Assembly: GCA_018524725.1 (NCBI GenBank)
Contig: JAEUWP010000207.1
Coordinates: forward strand, 248,001 to 312,000
Source: Podaxis mareebaensis
Lineage: Eukaryota > Basidiomycota > Agaricomycetes > Agaricales > Agaricaceae
DNA length: 64,000 nucleotides
Direction of reading: 5' to 3'
Shown here: one piece after another, positions 1 through 12,300 of the stretch
Layout of the letters: every line of letters starts with the position of its first letter
How positions within the stretch are numbered: position 1 is the first letter of the stretch
Notes under the pieces: generated by a model
Seen by the model: the letters and a program-made list of their open reading frames with translations, nothing else
Told to the model about the DNA's origin: nothing
The model's database searches: none
Position numbers and translations under genes: made by a program

Positions 1-1076
1 TTGTAGTAGTACGACGTTCGACCGAGGTGTCAGAAGAAATATTAGAACAATGACACAATTTATATAGTCTGGAGGTGACTCAACAATATAGTCTCAGGAA
101 ATGAGAATAACACCCATGGAATCACTGAGCCTGGCATTGTCGACTTCATCCTTCCCTTCAGCATCTATATCTGCTAGTTTGTAATGCAAGCTCATCCTCG
201 AACGTCGACACAACAAATCGCTTATACAGTGGTCCCTAACATGAGGACTTGAGGTTGAGATTGGCATTAGTATCCATTTATCTCATACCCCCAAATGGTT
301 CAGTATCTTTGTCATCCATTGCTGCCTGTCTCTTCACAGAAGAATCGTATATATTCCAAGTGCACAAAGTACAGTATTCGCTACGTCGTTCGTGCTTGCG
401 GCCATGGAACAAGCCCTCTTGAAAGTCTGGACGCGATTCTCACGCGTCATCAAATCAGTCTCAGTCAGTTTTCGGTCACTGTCGAAGATTCGCGGCGGCG
501 GAATGGGGAGTGTGTGAAAGTTGCTGAGTCGCAACAGTTCTCAGCAGTTGCTAACGGTTTGTGTAACCGATGACCATAACAGTTGTTGTGGTTGTCTGAT
601 GGCACATCACTGATCCCTAGCCCTAATGTGGCCATTGCCAATCACGTAAACGCAAACAGCGCTGTATCACAGCAGTGAACATGAGGGAACCACCACTTTA
701 CCGAATCATGCAGTCTCACAGTCGGGTTGGGAATACATTCCCTTCGGGCGGTGATACAACGAGCATGTAAGTCAAGGATAGCAATCGAAACCGACTCGAA
801 ACAAGTAATTAAGAAATGATAGGCGCCAATCTTGTTTCCCGTTGCCCATGGACTTTGTTGAAAGAGTTGGTCGATGCATCCCTACCAAGAGAATGCATTC
901 ATGGTTGTTTCTTTCAATGCGTTTGAATGACTGGGCGTCGCAGGCGGGGATACCGGGGGAACTCAAGTATTCAAACTTTATGAACATGGGCGCGATGGTC
1001 TCAGGGCCAGATGGGGGTCGTGTCGCACATAAATATCCAGCGGTTTGCGCACACACCCTACGTCCTTCCGTTCAGA
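1..1076. other. Upstream region without a supportable gene
   Basis: Only short overlapping reading frames on both strands occur here. None shows a recognisable domain, splice pattern or conserved motif. The segment is the upstream region of the P450 gene that starts near 1077. Confidence 0.5.
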
Positions 1077-3534
1077 ATGCCTTGGATAGTACCCGCCATG
1101 TCAAGCATTCTCTTGGTTTACCTATGTTCTAGATTGGAAAGGTTGCATAGGATCGTTTCCTCAACAAGGTACGTTCCAACAGCTAGCCTGCACTGTTCCA
1201 TAGTCATCCTACGGTTAATCCAGATCTTATTCTGCATCCTTTGTGCTTTTGGGCGTGAAGAGTGTTTTTGTTGTCCTCCTCCCTTGGAGGATTCCGTTTA
1301 TAAGTCTCGGCAGGAACAGTCTGTTTGAGGATGGGTACACCCGTGCGTTTAACTGGCCTTTCCGACTTTGTCAGGGTGCCTCACTGCTGATAACACAAAG
1401 GCTATGGAAGGGGAATCGACGCGATCTCTTATGTGGGTGCAAGGAATTGCCATTGAAATCAATCCCATTGTAATCGTGGGTCTCGGTCCAGATTTCTCTG
1501 ATACCAAAGATCGACATCACCATGTTCCTTGGTGACGCACATGCCATAAGAGTAGATATAGCTGTTTTCCTCTATCAGATCATGTGCTGACTCTTTTCTC
1601 CACGCAGGAACTGGCACTCGCTGCACGGAATGGAATTTTCACGAAGCCCATTCAATTTTATAGGCACTTCTTGTTTTTCGGCCCCAATCTCCTCGTGTCA
1701 GAAGGCACCCTGTGGAAGAAATACCGAAAAATAATAGGACCCTCTTTCAATGAGGTTAGTGTGCATCACTCCCCCAGATTACCGGGCATTCATCGACAGA
1801 ACATTTTTAGCGTAACAATCGGTTGGTCTGGAATGAAACAGTGCGCCTAGGACGAGAGCTGATAGAGGGAAAGTGGGAGAAAGCGTCGACTGTAACGGTT
1901 GGCGATAGCAAGGAAATAACCTTTCCGGTGGGTTTGATCACAAAGGTTCTCATTCCTGCTTTTTCGCTGAGATATTCTCTTGCAGTTAACTCTGATGGTT
2001 CTCATGTCTGCAGGTGATAATTTCACAAACTGCTAAAGAGATTTGAGTTCTCAGCCTCGAATTTCAGGTTTTGGGGTTCAGTCAACCTGGTCAAATTCGG
2101 AAGTTCCTCCAGGCTACAGGATGAGTTTCCAACGGGCCCTTGGTGTATTTGTGTCCGGGATGATCTTCAAAGCCGTTCTTCCCAGCTGGGTTTTAAATCT
2201 GACCAGTAAACTGAGACAGGTCAAAGTCGCGTCGAATGATGTCCAGGTATGTATCTATTTTGACGACTCATAACACCTACAGTCACCTGAAGTATCATTT
2301 TAACTCACCGCCAGAGATATATGGCCGAGATGATTCAAGAACGACGACACCTTGACCTTGAAGATAGGCATGATCTTCTCAGCAACTTGCTGCGCGCAGA
2401 ACACCTTGGTGACTCGAACGAGCGGTTATCGGATGAGGAAATACTAGGTTAGTTGCAAGGGAATTTTGTATATTCAGTGTTAACCGACTGTATCTGCAGG
2501 GAATATGTTCTTCCTCCTCGTTGCGGGACAGGATGTGAGCTGAAATGATCGCAGTTGAGCCTTATACTCATGTTTCTGTCATAGACCACAGGACATACGT
2601 TGACTTGCATTCTTGCGCTGTTGGCGATGTATCCCGAAGAGCAGGAAAGGCTTTACCTCCACATTAAGAGCGTGATTCCGGATGGTCGTGTCCCAGTAAG
2701 CATAAGCTATCCGTTAGCAACGATACTGTAGACTGAACCTCCGTAGGCTTACGAAGATATGCCGTCGTTGACTTATACTCTCGCGTGAGTTTAAGTCCAA
2801 AATTGGCATTTATGGAGCAATAATGACATTGACATGCCGACAGGGTTGTCTACGAATCATTGCGTCTCTACGCGATCGTTAGTATTCTAACTTCCCCAGG
2901 CTAGTGTTGTTAACAATATCTGATTTTACACAGATACCAGGTCTACCCAGAGACTGTCAAAAAGACACAACACTCCCAGTACAGGGACCCAACGGTGAAA
3001 TAGTTCCAATTCCAGTCTTGGAAGGAACAGGCGTTATTATGGACTTCCTCGCTCTTCACTATAACCGTAAGTTCCCTACACATGTCTACCTCCAACTGCG
3101 TATTAATTTGGGGTCACGAAGCGTCGTATTGGGAGGACCCATACGCCTTCCGGCCCCAACGATTCATGAAGGACTGGCCCAGGGATGCCTTCTTGCCATT
3201 CAGCATAGGGCCCCGTGCATGCCTAGGACGCAGGTGAGTTGGCCTCACCTCCAAGAGCCGGTAGGGCACTCAATAAATTTCCAATCCAAGGTTTGCCGAG
3301 ACCGAAATGATCGCAATTGTGACGTTGCTGGTTTCTCAGTATCACGTCAGGCTCAAGGATAATACCAATATTGTCGGAGAGACACCTGAGCAAAGAAGAG
3401 CTCGAGTATTAAGACTCAACCTCTTGGTGACAGGAGTGTAAGTGAACTTTGCATTACGTGGTAATCTGATTTGACTGGGAAATGACGGTAGGCCTGAGAA
3501 TGTTCCTCTGGTTTTTCATAAACGGGATACATGA
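1077..3534 (+). CDS. Cytochrome P450 monooxygenase, multi-exon
   Basis: A heme-thiolate monooxygenase, probably ER-anchored by its N-terminal hydrophobic segment (MPWIVPAMSSILLVYL). Conceptual splicing restores all landmarks in order: the C-helix region (LWKKYRKIIGPSFNE then RNNRLVWNETV), I-helix AGQDTT, K-helix ExxR as YESLRLY, the PERF-like segment FRPQRF, and the heme loop FSIGPRACLGRRFAETE with its cysteine ligand. Introns I could place include 1169-1223, 1343-1400, 1433-1491, about 3066-3121 and one ending at 3491. The last exon ends at the TGA 3532-3534. The junction between about 1930 and 2060, where a hydrophobic segment before GFG is expected, is not resolved. The start at 1077 is chosen because the membrane anchor begins there; an in-frame ATG also lies at 1011. 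The substrate cannot be read from sequence. The family resembles the large, expanded agaricomycete CYP clans. Confidence 0.85.
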
Positions 3535-3779
3535 CTATGTATGTAGTTTAACGCTGGAAATTAAGCAAGGAACTCTATCAAATAATATGCGCAACGAAAA
3601 CCACGATTAAACGATTAAAGTCTCTGAAGCCGAATGTAAAATAAGACAAGTGAAGATTCAAAGATGAAGGACATAACCATCGTGAAAGACATGTACAATC
3701 ATGATAAATAGCATGTGCATGAATGGTATTGGAAATGCGCGAGGGGTCAGATATCGTCTTGCGAATATTTGTAACGCCG

Positions 3780-5701
3780 CTATCGCAATCGTTCCATTTC
3801 TACCTCGTTGTCATCTCTAAACGGATCCATCGACCGCCGTGCAGGACCTATTAGTTCTTCCCCTTCCCCGCTCCTCCTATTATAACTCGTCCTTCTTTTG
3901 TCTCGTTCTGTATCTTTAGCATTATGGCGTGACTCATCCTGCTGATAAAGTGGATGTTGATGGTGGTCCACATCCTCATCCTCATCTTCCCCTTCGTTGT
4001 CGCTCACTTCTCCTACGGCCCAAAGCACCTCATCTTCCCCCTCTCGTTCTTCCTCATCGCCTTCTGCAGCGAGTTTTGTCTTGCTCGAGTTGGCCTTGGT
4101 TCGGCGCTTGGGTAATGTTGTCGATTTAATCTTTCCAGCGACAGGTTCGGGTTTCTTGTGTGTGAGCAAGACTACCCCGGAGATGAGAACGAGGATCGAG
4201 ACAAAGATGAGGAAGAGAGTCCATGACTGGTATGCGTCAACTTCGTCGTTAAAGATCTACACGAAAGGTAATCGGTAAAAGTTCTCTCACGATATACGCG
4301 CAGGTACTCACCAAAGAATTTAAAAATCTACCAAGACAGAACCAAGTGAGCGGTAGGTAATTCAAATGTTTGAGAAATCGTACCCCGTCGCTGTGTACAC
4401 GCCGTAGAACACGGGCACAACCAACGTCGAATCGTACACTTTAAGACCCCGGTTCAAGCAAATAATCTGCAGGACTGCGGTTACTGAGAGTAGGATGATC
4501 GTGAAAATCGGAGCAGCATGTCCAAATTGATTGCCGGGGTTCTGATGAGAGAGTGACCCAGAGAGTAGTTTCACTCTGTATCACGGTCAGAGGGTCAAAG
4601 AGGATAGAACAGAATGTAAAAAGGACGCACATAGCTTTCGCGAAGACCAGACATCCTCCTGCCAGTCCTCCACCACAGCATGCCCACCCGATGCCCAAAG
4701 TCCATGCGACTTGTTTGTCGTCCTTTGGGGCACTCCACATTTCGAGCAGTTCGGTAATTCTTCCAATCACGCCGTCCCATGTCTCTCGTAACCATAGAAT
4801 GACCTGGCCTGCTTTACCTAGCTTCCTGAGCAGTGCGCCCTTCTGCGGGTTCTTTTGGCGTGAATTGATTCCAGAGAACGGTAATGCTTGTATGTCGGAG
4901 CGAGCGGCGAGGATTGCGTCGAGACAACTCGTGAAAATGAGGAGGAGGACCAGAGCAAAAGTCATCGCAAAGAAGTAGCCAAGCCAACCGCCTCGTCGCC
5001 ACAAGTAGGTTAGATGGGTGACATCGGTCTCTGAAGCTAAGCCACTGTTGATGGATCCGAAGGCAACGATGCCAACAACACCTAGGATGACAACGACAGT
5101 CCCCTAAACGAGCGACTGTTGAATGAGCGGACATGGAGAACAAGTGGCGAACTCACATAGATGTCATTACTGGTAACAGGTGTCCCAACGAGGAAGCGGG
5201 CGAAGAGAAAGTTGAAGATGAGTGAGCTAGAGCCTAGAGGCGCAACGTATTCTGTTATGGTCCCAAGTTCAATACTGCGGTGCAGCGGTACGTGGTTGGA
5301 ACACACCTGCACGCATGTACTCCAACGCGAGCGTACTGCCAATCAATTGAGAAAGTCTGATTCGTAAGGTGAGTTGAAGGCCCAGGAAAGGGAATACGTC
5401 GATCTTACATGTATAACAGCATTCCCAACAGCCATAGAGGTCGTAACCAGTCTTTGCGGCGCGCAGCTTTGGGTATTGCATTTGTTCGTACCTGGAGCAG
5501 CGGTCAGCACCAATATTAACAGAGTATGGCAAACACACAGACATGGTCGAGTTTTGTCAGGTTGAGTCCTGCAGCATTCAAAATAGATGCTAACAAGATA
5601 ATAGCAAGTCCAATGATGAAGGCGACGACTGGGTTAACAGTACGTGTCGTAGGAGGGATTTCATCTGGAAGTGGATCTAGGATTGTAGTTGAGTTGTCCA
5701 T
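3780..5701 (-). CDS. NIPA-family magnesium transporter (DUF803)
   Basis: A multi-pass membrane protein of the NIPA/DUF803 family, which moves Mg2+ across plasma or endosomal membranes. The first helix contains the family pattern GLAIILLASILNAAGLNL. Later exons give DWLRPLWLLGMLLYM, LSQLIGSTLALEYMRA, EYVAPLGSSSLIFNF and, near the end, LKVYDSTLVVPVFYGVYTATG, all typical of the family. About nine membrane segments are expected. A long loop lies between about 4640 and 4930. The C-terminal tail, about 120 residues, is strongly acidic then basic (EDEVLWAVGEVSDNEGEDEDEDVD), predicted disordered and cytosolic. Several short introns interrupt the gene. It converges with the P450 across a gap of about 245 bp. 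Confidence in the family is high; ion selectivity is inferred from the family. Confidence 0.88.
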
Positions 5702-6573
5702 GCAAAACAGCTGGGGATTATGTGAGTGTGGTTGTCACTGGAGAAATCGTAGAGTCGAGAGAGCAGACCCGCAGCGAGTGTTTGTGAGTGAATTATTATG
5801 GATTGATGGCCGCCCCAGCGGGCTGTGATGGCGTTGCAGTCGTTTCATTATGTCATCCCGTTTACCGACCCCAAAGAAGTCTGGCGCCGGACGCCAATCA
5901 AGCACAAACGAAATGTTCCTCCAAAAAAAAAGACAAGTCTCCTGGTGTCATACATAAGGCTAAAGTCCCTGTCCAGATAACCTATGCCCGGTCTTCACTA
6001 TGTTCTCTACACTTTTCGCAAACTTCAGGGTGCAAGATCGGCTTTCACTCAAACCTATCCCGCTTGATTTTTACCCCCAACAGCATCATCAAAATCAGTG
6101 GACCCAAGTCTTTGGTTCGGAGGTTACCCCCTCGTCTCCAAATTCGATCACAGAGATACATTCTTACCACACTCTTCCGGCCCATACTCTAACAACATAT
6201 GACAAGGGAAATTCGTGAGGGACCGATGCGTACGCCCGCGGCCGCGGCGCTCCGATGTGCTAGTTATTTGCTCCCTCCTTGTTACAGTTTACTGGCGGTT
6301 AAACCCCGAGGCCTCGTTCTGCTTGTTGTTGCGCAGCTGGAATATTGTAAGAGCCGTAGCAATGGTTACCAGTGGCGGAGTCATGTACCGCGACTGGAAA
6401 GGAGGTTCACTAGCACCATGTAGTCGCCTTGGAATCAGGAAGACCGTGACACTGCCCGAACTACGGAACAACGATGGCCAACTGTTATATACATCCCGTC
6501 TATGGGCCTTTGAATGCCGCCCGCTGCTGGCAATATTCACTACGATGGGCGGGGACAATGATACAAAAACACC
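5702..6573. other. Intergenic stretch, no convincing gene
   Basis: This lies upstream of the NIPA gene and downstream of the small membrane-protein gene, both minus strand. A plus-strand reading frame at 6000-6218 can be spliced by a GTGAGG...ACAG intron into a second frame ending at the TAG near 6423, giving a protein of about 115 residues. It has no motif I recognise and I do not call it. Confidence 0.4.
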
Positions 6574-7066
6574 TTAAGAAAGATCAGGCTGCCGCTTTTC
6601 TACTTCAGCATGAGGAGTCCTCGGAGCCTGAATTAAGACCTGTGAGAGCCTCTCTTCCTGGCTGGGCCCATTCCTACTACTCCGTTGCCTTTGGAGCAAA
6701 CGTATGAGATCAGCTATGTCTCCGTGATTCAGCGATTGCTCCAACTCGTTGCGCCGTTGGACTTCTAGTGATAACCCTGTTATGCACAGGACTATGTCTG
6801 GTTCGTAGTCAGTAAGCTTCGCAACGTTGACTTATCCTGCCTAATTAACCCACAAGCAACGATGAAGAATGCCAACGGAATGCTCCAAAAATCGAAGTTA
6901 GGGAGGCTTTTTATTGGAGGTCTGTGTTTCGAGAATGTCAATTGGGTCATTGAGTGGTAGTTCGTTCCACTGACCGCTCCACAATTGTCTCCGCATTTGG
7001 TCCCTTTGATAGGTCCGTGATTGTGAACCACCAGTCATTATTCAAGTAGAGGAAACCTGGCGCCAT
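6574..7066 (-). CDS. Small single-pass membrane protein, unknown function (three exons)
   Basis: Three exons (7066-6975, 6921-6854, 6797-6574) joined by introns of 53 and 56 nt give an uninterrupted protein of 127 residues. The coding length is exactly 384 nt including TAA. Donors are GTCAGT and GTGGGT, acceptors ACACAG and ACCAG, and the second intron carries a CTGAC branch-like site. The protein starts MAPGFLYLNNDWWF. Splicing exons 2 and 3 creates one continuous hydrophobic helix, PLAFFIVAYIVLCITGLSL, followed by a charged, helix-prone cytosolic-type segment (EVQRRNELEQSLNHGD) and a polar tail. There is no cleavable-looking signal peptide, so a single-pass anchored protein is expected. I do not recognise the family. 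The creation of a perfect membrane helix across a splice junction is the main support. Confidence 0.6.
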
Positions 7067-7499
7067 GAGGGTTTTTGTAAGGAAGTGGGGAAATGACCTT
7101 GTTCCCTACATACATTAGTTGATTTTATAGCGGGCTGACCTGTTGTCTAACCGGTCATCTGCGGCACGAGGGACAAACCTTGGGACCAACCTTCACAGCA
7201 AGGGCACCGAAATACACCATGCTATTAGCTTAACTAGGACCATTAAGTCTTGGAGAACACCGAGTGCTCTGGGTTTCCGGCTGTGTGACAGGTAGTATAA
7301 TAATAGCATTGGCGTTCAATCTGTGAAGTCCCATCTAATCTATCACCAAAGATACAGGCCCCGTGGTAGCCAATGATTCCTCTCAGCTAGCAAGTGAGCG
7401 CTTGGGCTTTCGGCGTTTAGTGCGTCAGTCGCGCTCACGGGCATAGTAGAGTAAAATTATGCGCGCTGGAACAGCATTTTACCCGATAACATAGGAGCG

Positions 7500-9177
7500 C
7501 TACTTCCCACATCCAGCACAGCAGTGTATCACTTCGTGCACGAACACATCGCAGTCCGAGCAGAAATCGTATTGACAGTCCGGGCACCTATATCGACCGA
7601 CTGGACTCATCCCTTCCCCAGCAGTAGTCGAGACTGATGTCGGAAAAGGTTTCGCGCAGCCGTGGCATGTGTCTGAGGGATGAGGTAGATTCTCTAGGTT
7701 CGGTCTGCAAACTCAAGGCTCGTCAATAGGTCACGAGAAGAACACGCCCGAACATACACAGCATCGTAGGGTTTCACAGGAAAGAGGTGGTGGTAGCTTC
7801 TTGCCAAATGAGGTGAGCTCACAATCATAAGTCCGCACACGTCGCAGTCTGTTGGTACGTCACAGACTTTTGCGAGACAACGGGGACACAGGAAGCCTTG
7901 ACTTTTCAATTCGGCGTGGCAGACACATAAGGTCGGTGGGGATGCGTCAGGCAATCGTGTCGGAAAACCCATCATCATCAGATCCGCTGAGGGATTTGTA
8001 GCGGCTGCGCCTGTCGCGCGTGTTAGCGCTTTCTGTGCAGGTGGAGGTACAAGTTCAAAAAGAAGGTCCTTGAAGTGTCCTTCATTCATTGCTACGCCGA
8101 ATTGGCCTACTCTTGGGATGTAGCATTGAGTTGAGAATGACAGTGCAAGGATTTGACATCCATACCGCCCGTTTTATCACATAACTCTCGGCATATTTTC
8201 ATCTCTGCCGCGAGAGCAACCACCGAGGTACGGATCTTATTTTTGACACAAGTCTCGAGGGTTTCGTGGATATTGCCAGGATCGCATGTAGTCAAGGACC
8301 CGAATATTATGATTATCTCGCGCGAAGAATGGGTCGGCAGGTGACTGAAAACGAGATTAGTCTTATTTTGCCTGTGTCCAAGCCAAACTCTTTACCTCAT
8401 ACTTGTTCTCGCCATCTCGATAGCATTTTGTAAACTTGGTTCTCCAGTAGGCTCGAGCTTATGTCGTTCTTTAATGTAACCCAGGACTTCTTGCGGATTA
8501 CCTTGATGTAGTATAAAGTGAGCGGCGCTCGGGCCGTAGTCCAGGGTTTATGTTCACCTGAAAGATCTCCAATTCGTTCACCTAGTCCCGCCCGCATTCC
8601 TACAATGCCAATTTGTCCAAGCGGATTTTGGTCAAACCATTCTAGAATAAATTCACGGGCGTATTGCAAAGTCAGGTCGAAGCGCGTCGGTCGCATATCG
8701 CGGTCCATCATGGCGGAAGACAGGTCTAAGAGCAGGATTACATGACGGATGATAGTTCGGCGAATAGCTGAGGCTGGTGCAAGAAGCCTGTATGGTGAAG
8801 TGCATCAGCGGTGTCAGTGACGGGCGACAAGTGGTAGAACCTTTTCCGACGACCCCTTGCCATTAATTCCTCCACGGAAGTCTGGAGACTGCCGGCTTCA
8901 TCCTCTTGCACCGTTTCCCATGAGCGTGTGTATGACGCTTCCCAAGTGTATGCTTGCTGGACAAGTCTGAGCCATTGCTAGAGATATTGGACGATAGATA
9001 TCTCACAGTGTCCTTGGCTTTCCCTTTCCCTTTGTCGGATTTCTTCCTGTCTATTCTACTCTTGCCCTTGCCCTTGCCTTTGTCCCGGGTATCATCATAA
9101 TCATCATCTGGAAGTGAGATATCCGAGTCCGAGTCTGGTGGAGCGATCGTCAGGTTTCCTTCTCTTCTCGGAGGCAT
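7500..9177 (-). CDS. SSL1: TFIIH core subunit Ssl1 (p44)
   Basis: A subunit of general transcription and repair factor TFIIH, which stimulates the XPD/Rad3 helicase in transcription initiation and nucleotide-excision repair in the nucleus. An N-terminal low-complexity region rich in D/S and GKGK repeats is followed by the Ssl1-type VWA domain ([39 protein letters not shown], then [20 protein letters not shown] after an intron). Next come the segment [12 protein letters not shown] and the zinc-binding C-terminal region: [40 protein letters not shown], and a final RING-like [23 protein letters not shown]. The start at 9177 (MPPRREGN) is the first in-frame ATG; a longer frame upstream begins with a non-ATG codon. 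The gene is head-to-head with amidohydrolase A, with about 200 bp between. Confidence 0.93.
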
Positions 9178-9382
9178 TGTTTCGATACTCTCGACAGCCG
9201 AGCACAAAGACCAGCGAGGGGGGCTGTAGTCGAAGTTGAAGATGTTTGAATGTCAAATATGCATCAACACCCTTGTTCGGTCCGAAGCATGCCCGTGACG
9301 CGACGCGGTCATCAAATCAGAAGTGTCTAAGTCCGTGAGGCGTGCGCAACGTTGCGGTGGTGTTGCTTTCATCTAATCCCTC

Positions 9383-12300
9383 ATGAAGGCATTGAACAAT
9401 GCACACCACTCTCTGTATCTAACCTCCATGTTCTCCAAACGTTTTTTATGGGGCCTAGCGCTTCTGGCCTGCGCATACCCCATCTGCCGTCGGCTTTGGC
9501 AAGAACCAATATTCAACAAAGATTTCTCTCAGGCACCCCCACACATTCAAGCCGCTGCAGCCAAGTGTCTTTCGCTACAGCAGGAACCTGGACCACCTCC
9601 GGACTTTTGGAAGCGTTCCCGTTCGGATCGATATGAGCCTGGCACAAGGCCAGTTCTCATCAAAGGAGGAAGAATATGGACAGGAAGAAATAACGGAACA
9701 GAGGTTATCTATGGAGACATTCTCATGGAGAAGGGGATTATCAAAAGTGTCGGGAAGCTGGGCTGGCTGGACCTGACGACGTATGGAAGCGACTTGCAGG
9801 TTGTAGATGCCAAGGGCGCGTGGATCACACCTGGTCTAGTCGATGTCCATTCGCATATCGGGGACTTTCCCCTGCCAGGACTCAAGGGCTCGAATGACGT
9901 AGATTCAATGCATGGCATAGTCCAGCCTTGGCTTAGAAGCTTGGATGGGCTCAATACTCACGACGAGACATACCCACTGTCGCTAGCAGGTGGTGTAACG
10001 ACTTCTCTTGTTTTGCCTGGTTCCGCCGATGCCATAGGTAAGTATATGGATTTGTTTCGCGCAAGGTATCTTTACCGGTTTCTTGCGTAGGTGGTCAGGC
10101 GTTCGTGATCAAGCTACGAGAGACGTCAGAAAAGTCGCCTTCCTCCATGCTGGTGGAACCTCCTTACCATATCAACCAGACCTTTCCTGACCCTAATCTT
10201 CCTTTCCGCTGGCGTTATATGAAGTGAGTTCTGTAAGATTTGTTGCTCTACTTTATACTTAATACAGAAGACACGCATGCGGTACGTGTTCCTGATGGCG
10301 TCCAATGCCTATTAACGATCGTTTGGTTGCATGCAGGCGAAAATCCAAGTATGCAAACGGTCTTTCCAAACCCTAGTGTCCCACTGATAAAATAGTTTGA
10401 AGGTCGTAGCTACCAGGGTACGCGCATGGATACGATTTGGGCCTTCCGCGAGGCGTAAGTAGGTCGTCGACTCTATCTATGCAAACTTTGAAAGTGTGAG
10501 CCAGATATGCGAAGGCTCGCAAGATCAAACAAGAACAAGACCAATTTTGCGGCAGGTTGCTCAGTGGCAACTGGGAGACCAGCGATCTTCATTTTCCCGA
10601 GGAACTGCAATGGGAAGCTCTTGTCGACGTTCTCAGGGGCCGCGTTAAGGTTGGTCGCACCGCGATGTCATGTTTTCCCGGAATTGATTTAATCCCAGGT
10701 CAATACACATTGCTACGAAGCACTTGATCTCGATGACTTTGTTCGCGTAAGCAGTCAACTGCATCGTTGTCACTAATCGTGCCTGACCTTGGTGAAGCTC
10801 ACCAACGAATTTGAATTCCCCGTGGCTGCATTCCATCACGCTAGCGAAGCGTATCTGGTTCCAGATGTTATCAAACGCGCATATGGTGATTCATGTCATG
10901 TATCTGGACAGCCGGGATGCTGACTATCTACAGGAAAAACCCCTGCAATTGCTCTTTACGCGACTGTTGCCCGATACAAAAGGGAGGCTTATCGTTCTTC
11001 GGAGTTTGCACCGAGGATCCTCGCTCAGAAAGGAATAACCGTCCTCATGAAGGTTGGCAAGCCGTTCATCACGATAGCTGGATAGGCTCATATCATTGTC
11101 TTAGAGCGATCACCCAGACGCCCTTGATTCGCGCCACCTTATTTATGAGGCACAACAAGCATTCTTCTATGGTCTTCCTTATAACCTGGCGATTGCCTCG
11201 GTCACAAGTAATGTTGCTGAAACGCTTGGCATGGGGCATCGGCTGGGTTACGTGAAAGAAGGTAAGAGTGCTATCATCGTTGGTTACAATATCACTCAAA
11301 ACGCTCTGTTTAGGTTGGGATGCAGGTAAGGAAGATACATGAGGATAAAAGACGCCGATTGACATGTTTAAGATATTGTCATCTGGGACAGCCATCCACT
11401 CGCACTGGGTGCCACACCAACCCAGGTTTTTGTGGACGGCATTCCCCAACTCCGGGCTGCAACGAAGGTCGAGAAACCAGCTAATTTCCAAAGGCTACCC
11501 AAAGTCCCCAAGTTTGACAAGGAAGCTGCAGAAGCAGTCGAACATGATGGCCTTCCTCCCCTGGAGCCTATGAGAAAAGTTCGTGGCACCGTTGTCTTCA
11601 CAAACGTTAAGAGCGTCTATCGGCCCGGGGGGTACGGCGTCCAGCAACAGTTCATGGCACAGAGCGACGCAGAGCTCGGTGTTGCCGTCGTTCAAAATGG
11701 TACCATAGCTTGCTCTGGTTTGCGGGACACATGTCGTGTCAGTTCCCTCATGACGGACCCTGATGTTGCGGTGGTTGATCTTGACGGAGGTTCTGTCTCT
11801 CCTGGATTCGTGTCGTACGGAGCACCTTTGGGGTTGGAAGAGATTCTCCTTGAGCCTTCGACGACCGACGGTTTTGTCCCTGATGCTCTCGTACAGCCAG
11901 TGCCGATGATTCTGGGAGGGGATTTCCTACTAGTCCATGCCGCAGATGGCTTGCAATTCGGAACACGCGGCGCTCTGTAAGATCTTAATTTTTGGAAGAT
12001 TAGCCTTGCTCACCTTGATTTCCAGGCTTGCATACCGATCAGGGGTACGTGGTTGGATTATATGGATGTTGTGATTCTGAGCTTCTTGCAGGTAACATCT
12101 GCCGTGACAGCGCCAGCTCATAAAGCTTTTGCGGCAGGTCTGGGGGTCTCCTTCTCGTTGGGTGCATTGAACAAGCTAGAGAAGAACGCCATGATTCAGG
12201 AGATCACTGGCCTTCATGTTTCAATTGGACACTTCACACGCCCGAGCGTGAGCTCTCAAGTTGCCACTCTTAGGCGTCTCCTTCTCGGGCCAGCAACTGG

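Noticed and set aside
2904..3362. Apparent frameshift in the P450 before the heme loop
   Set aside because: The long frame runs through an intron. Removing about 3066-3121 and the next intron gives YWEDPYAFRPQRF and an intact heme motif in frame.
6000..6423. Two-exon plus-strand candidate between NIPA and the small membrane gene
   Set aside because: A plausible intron exists, but the resulting protein shows no motif or consistent features.
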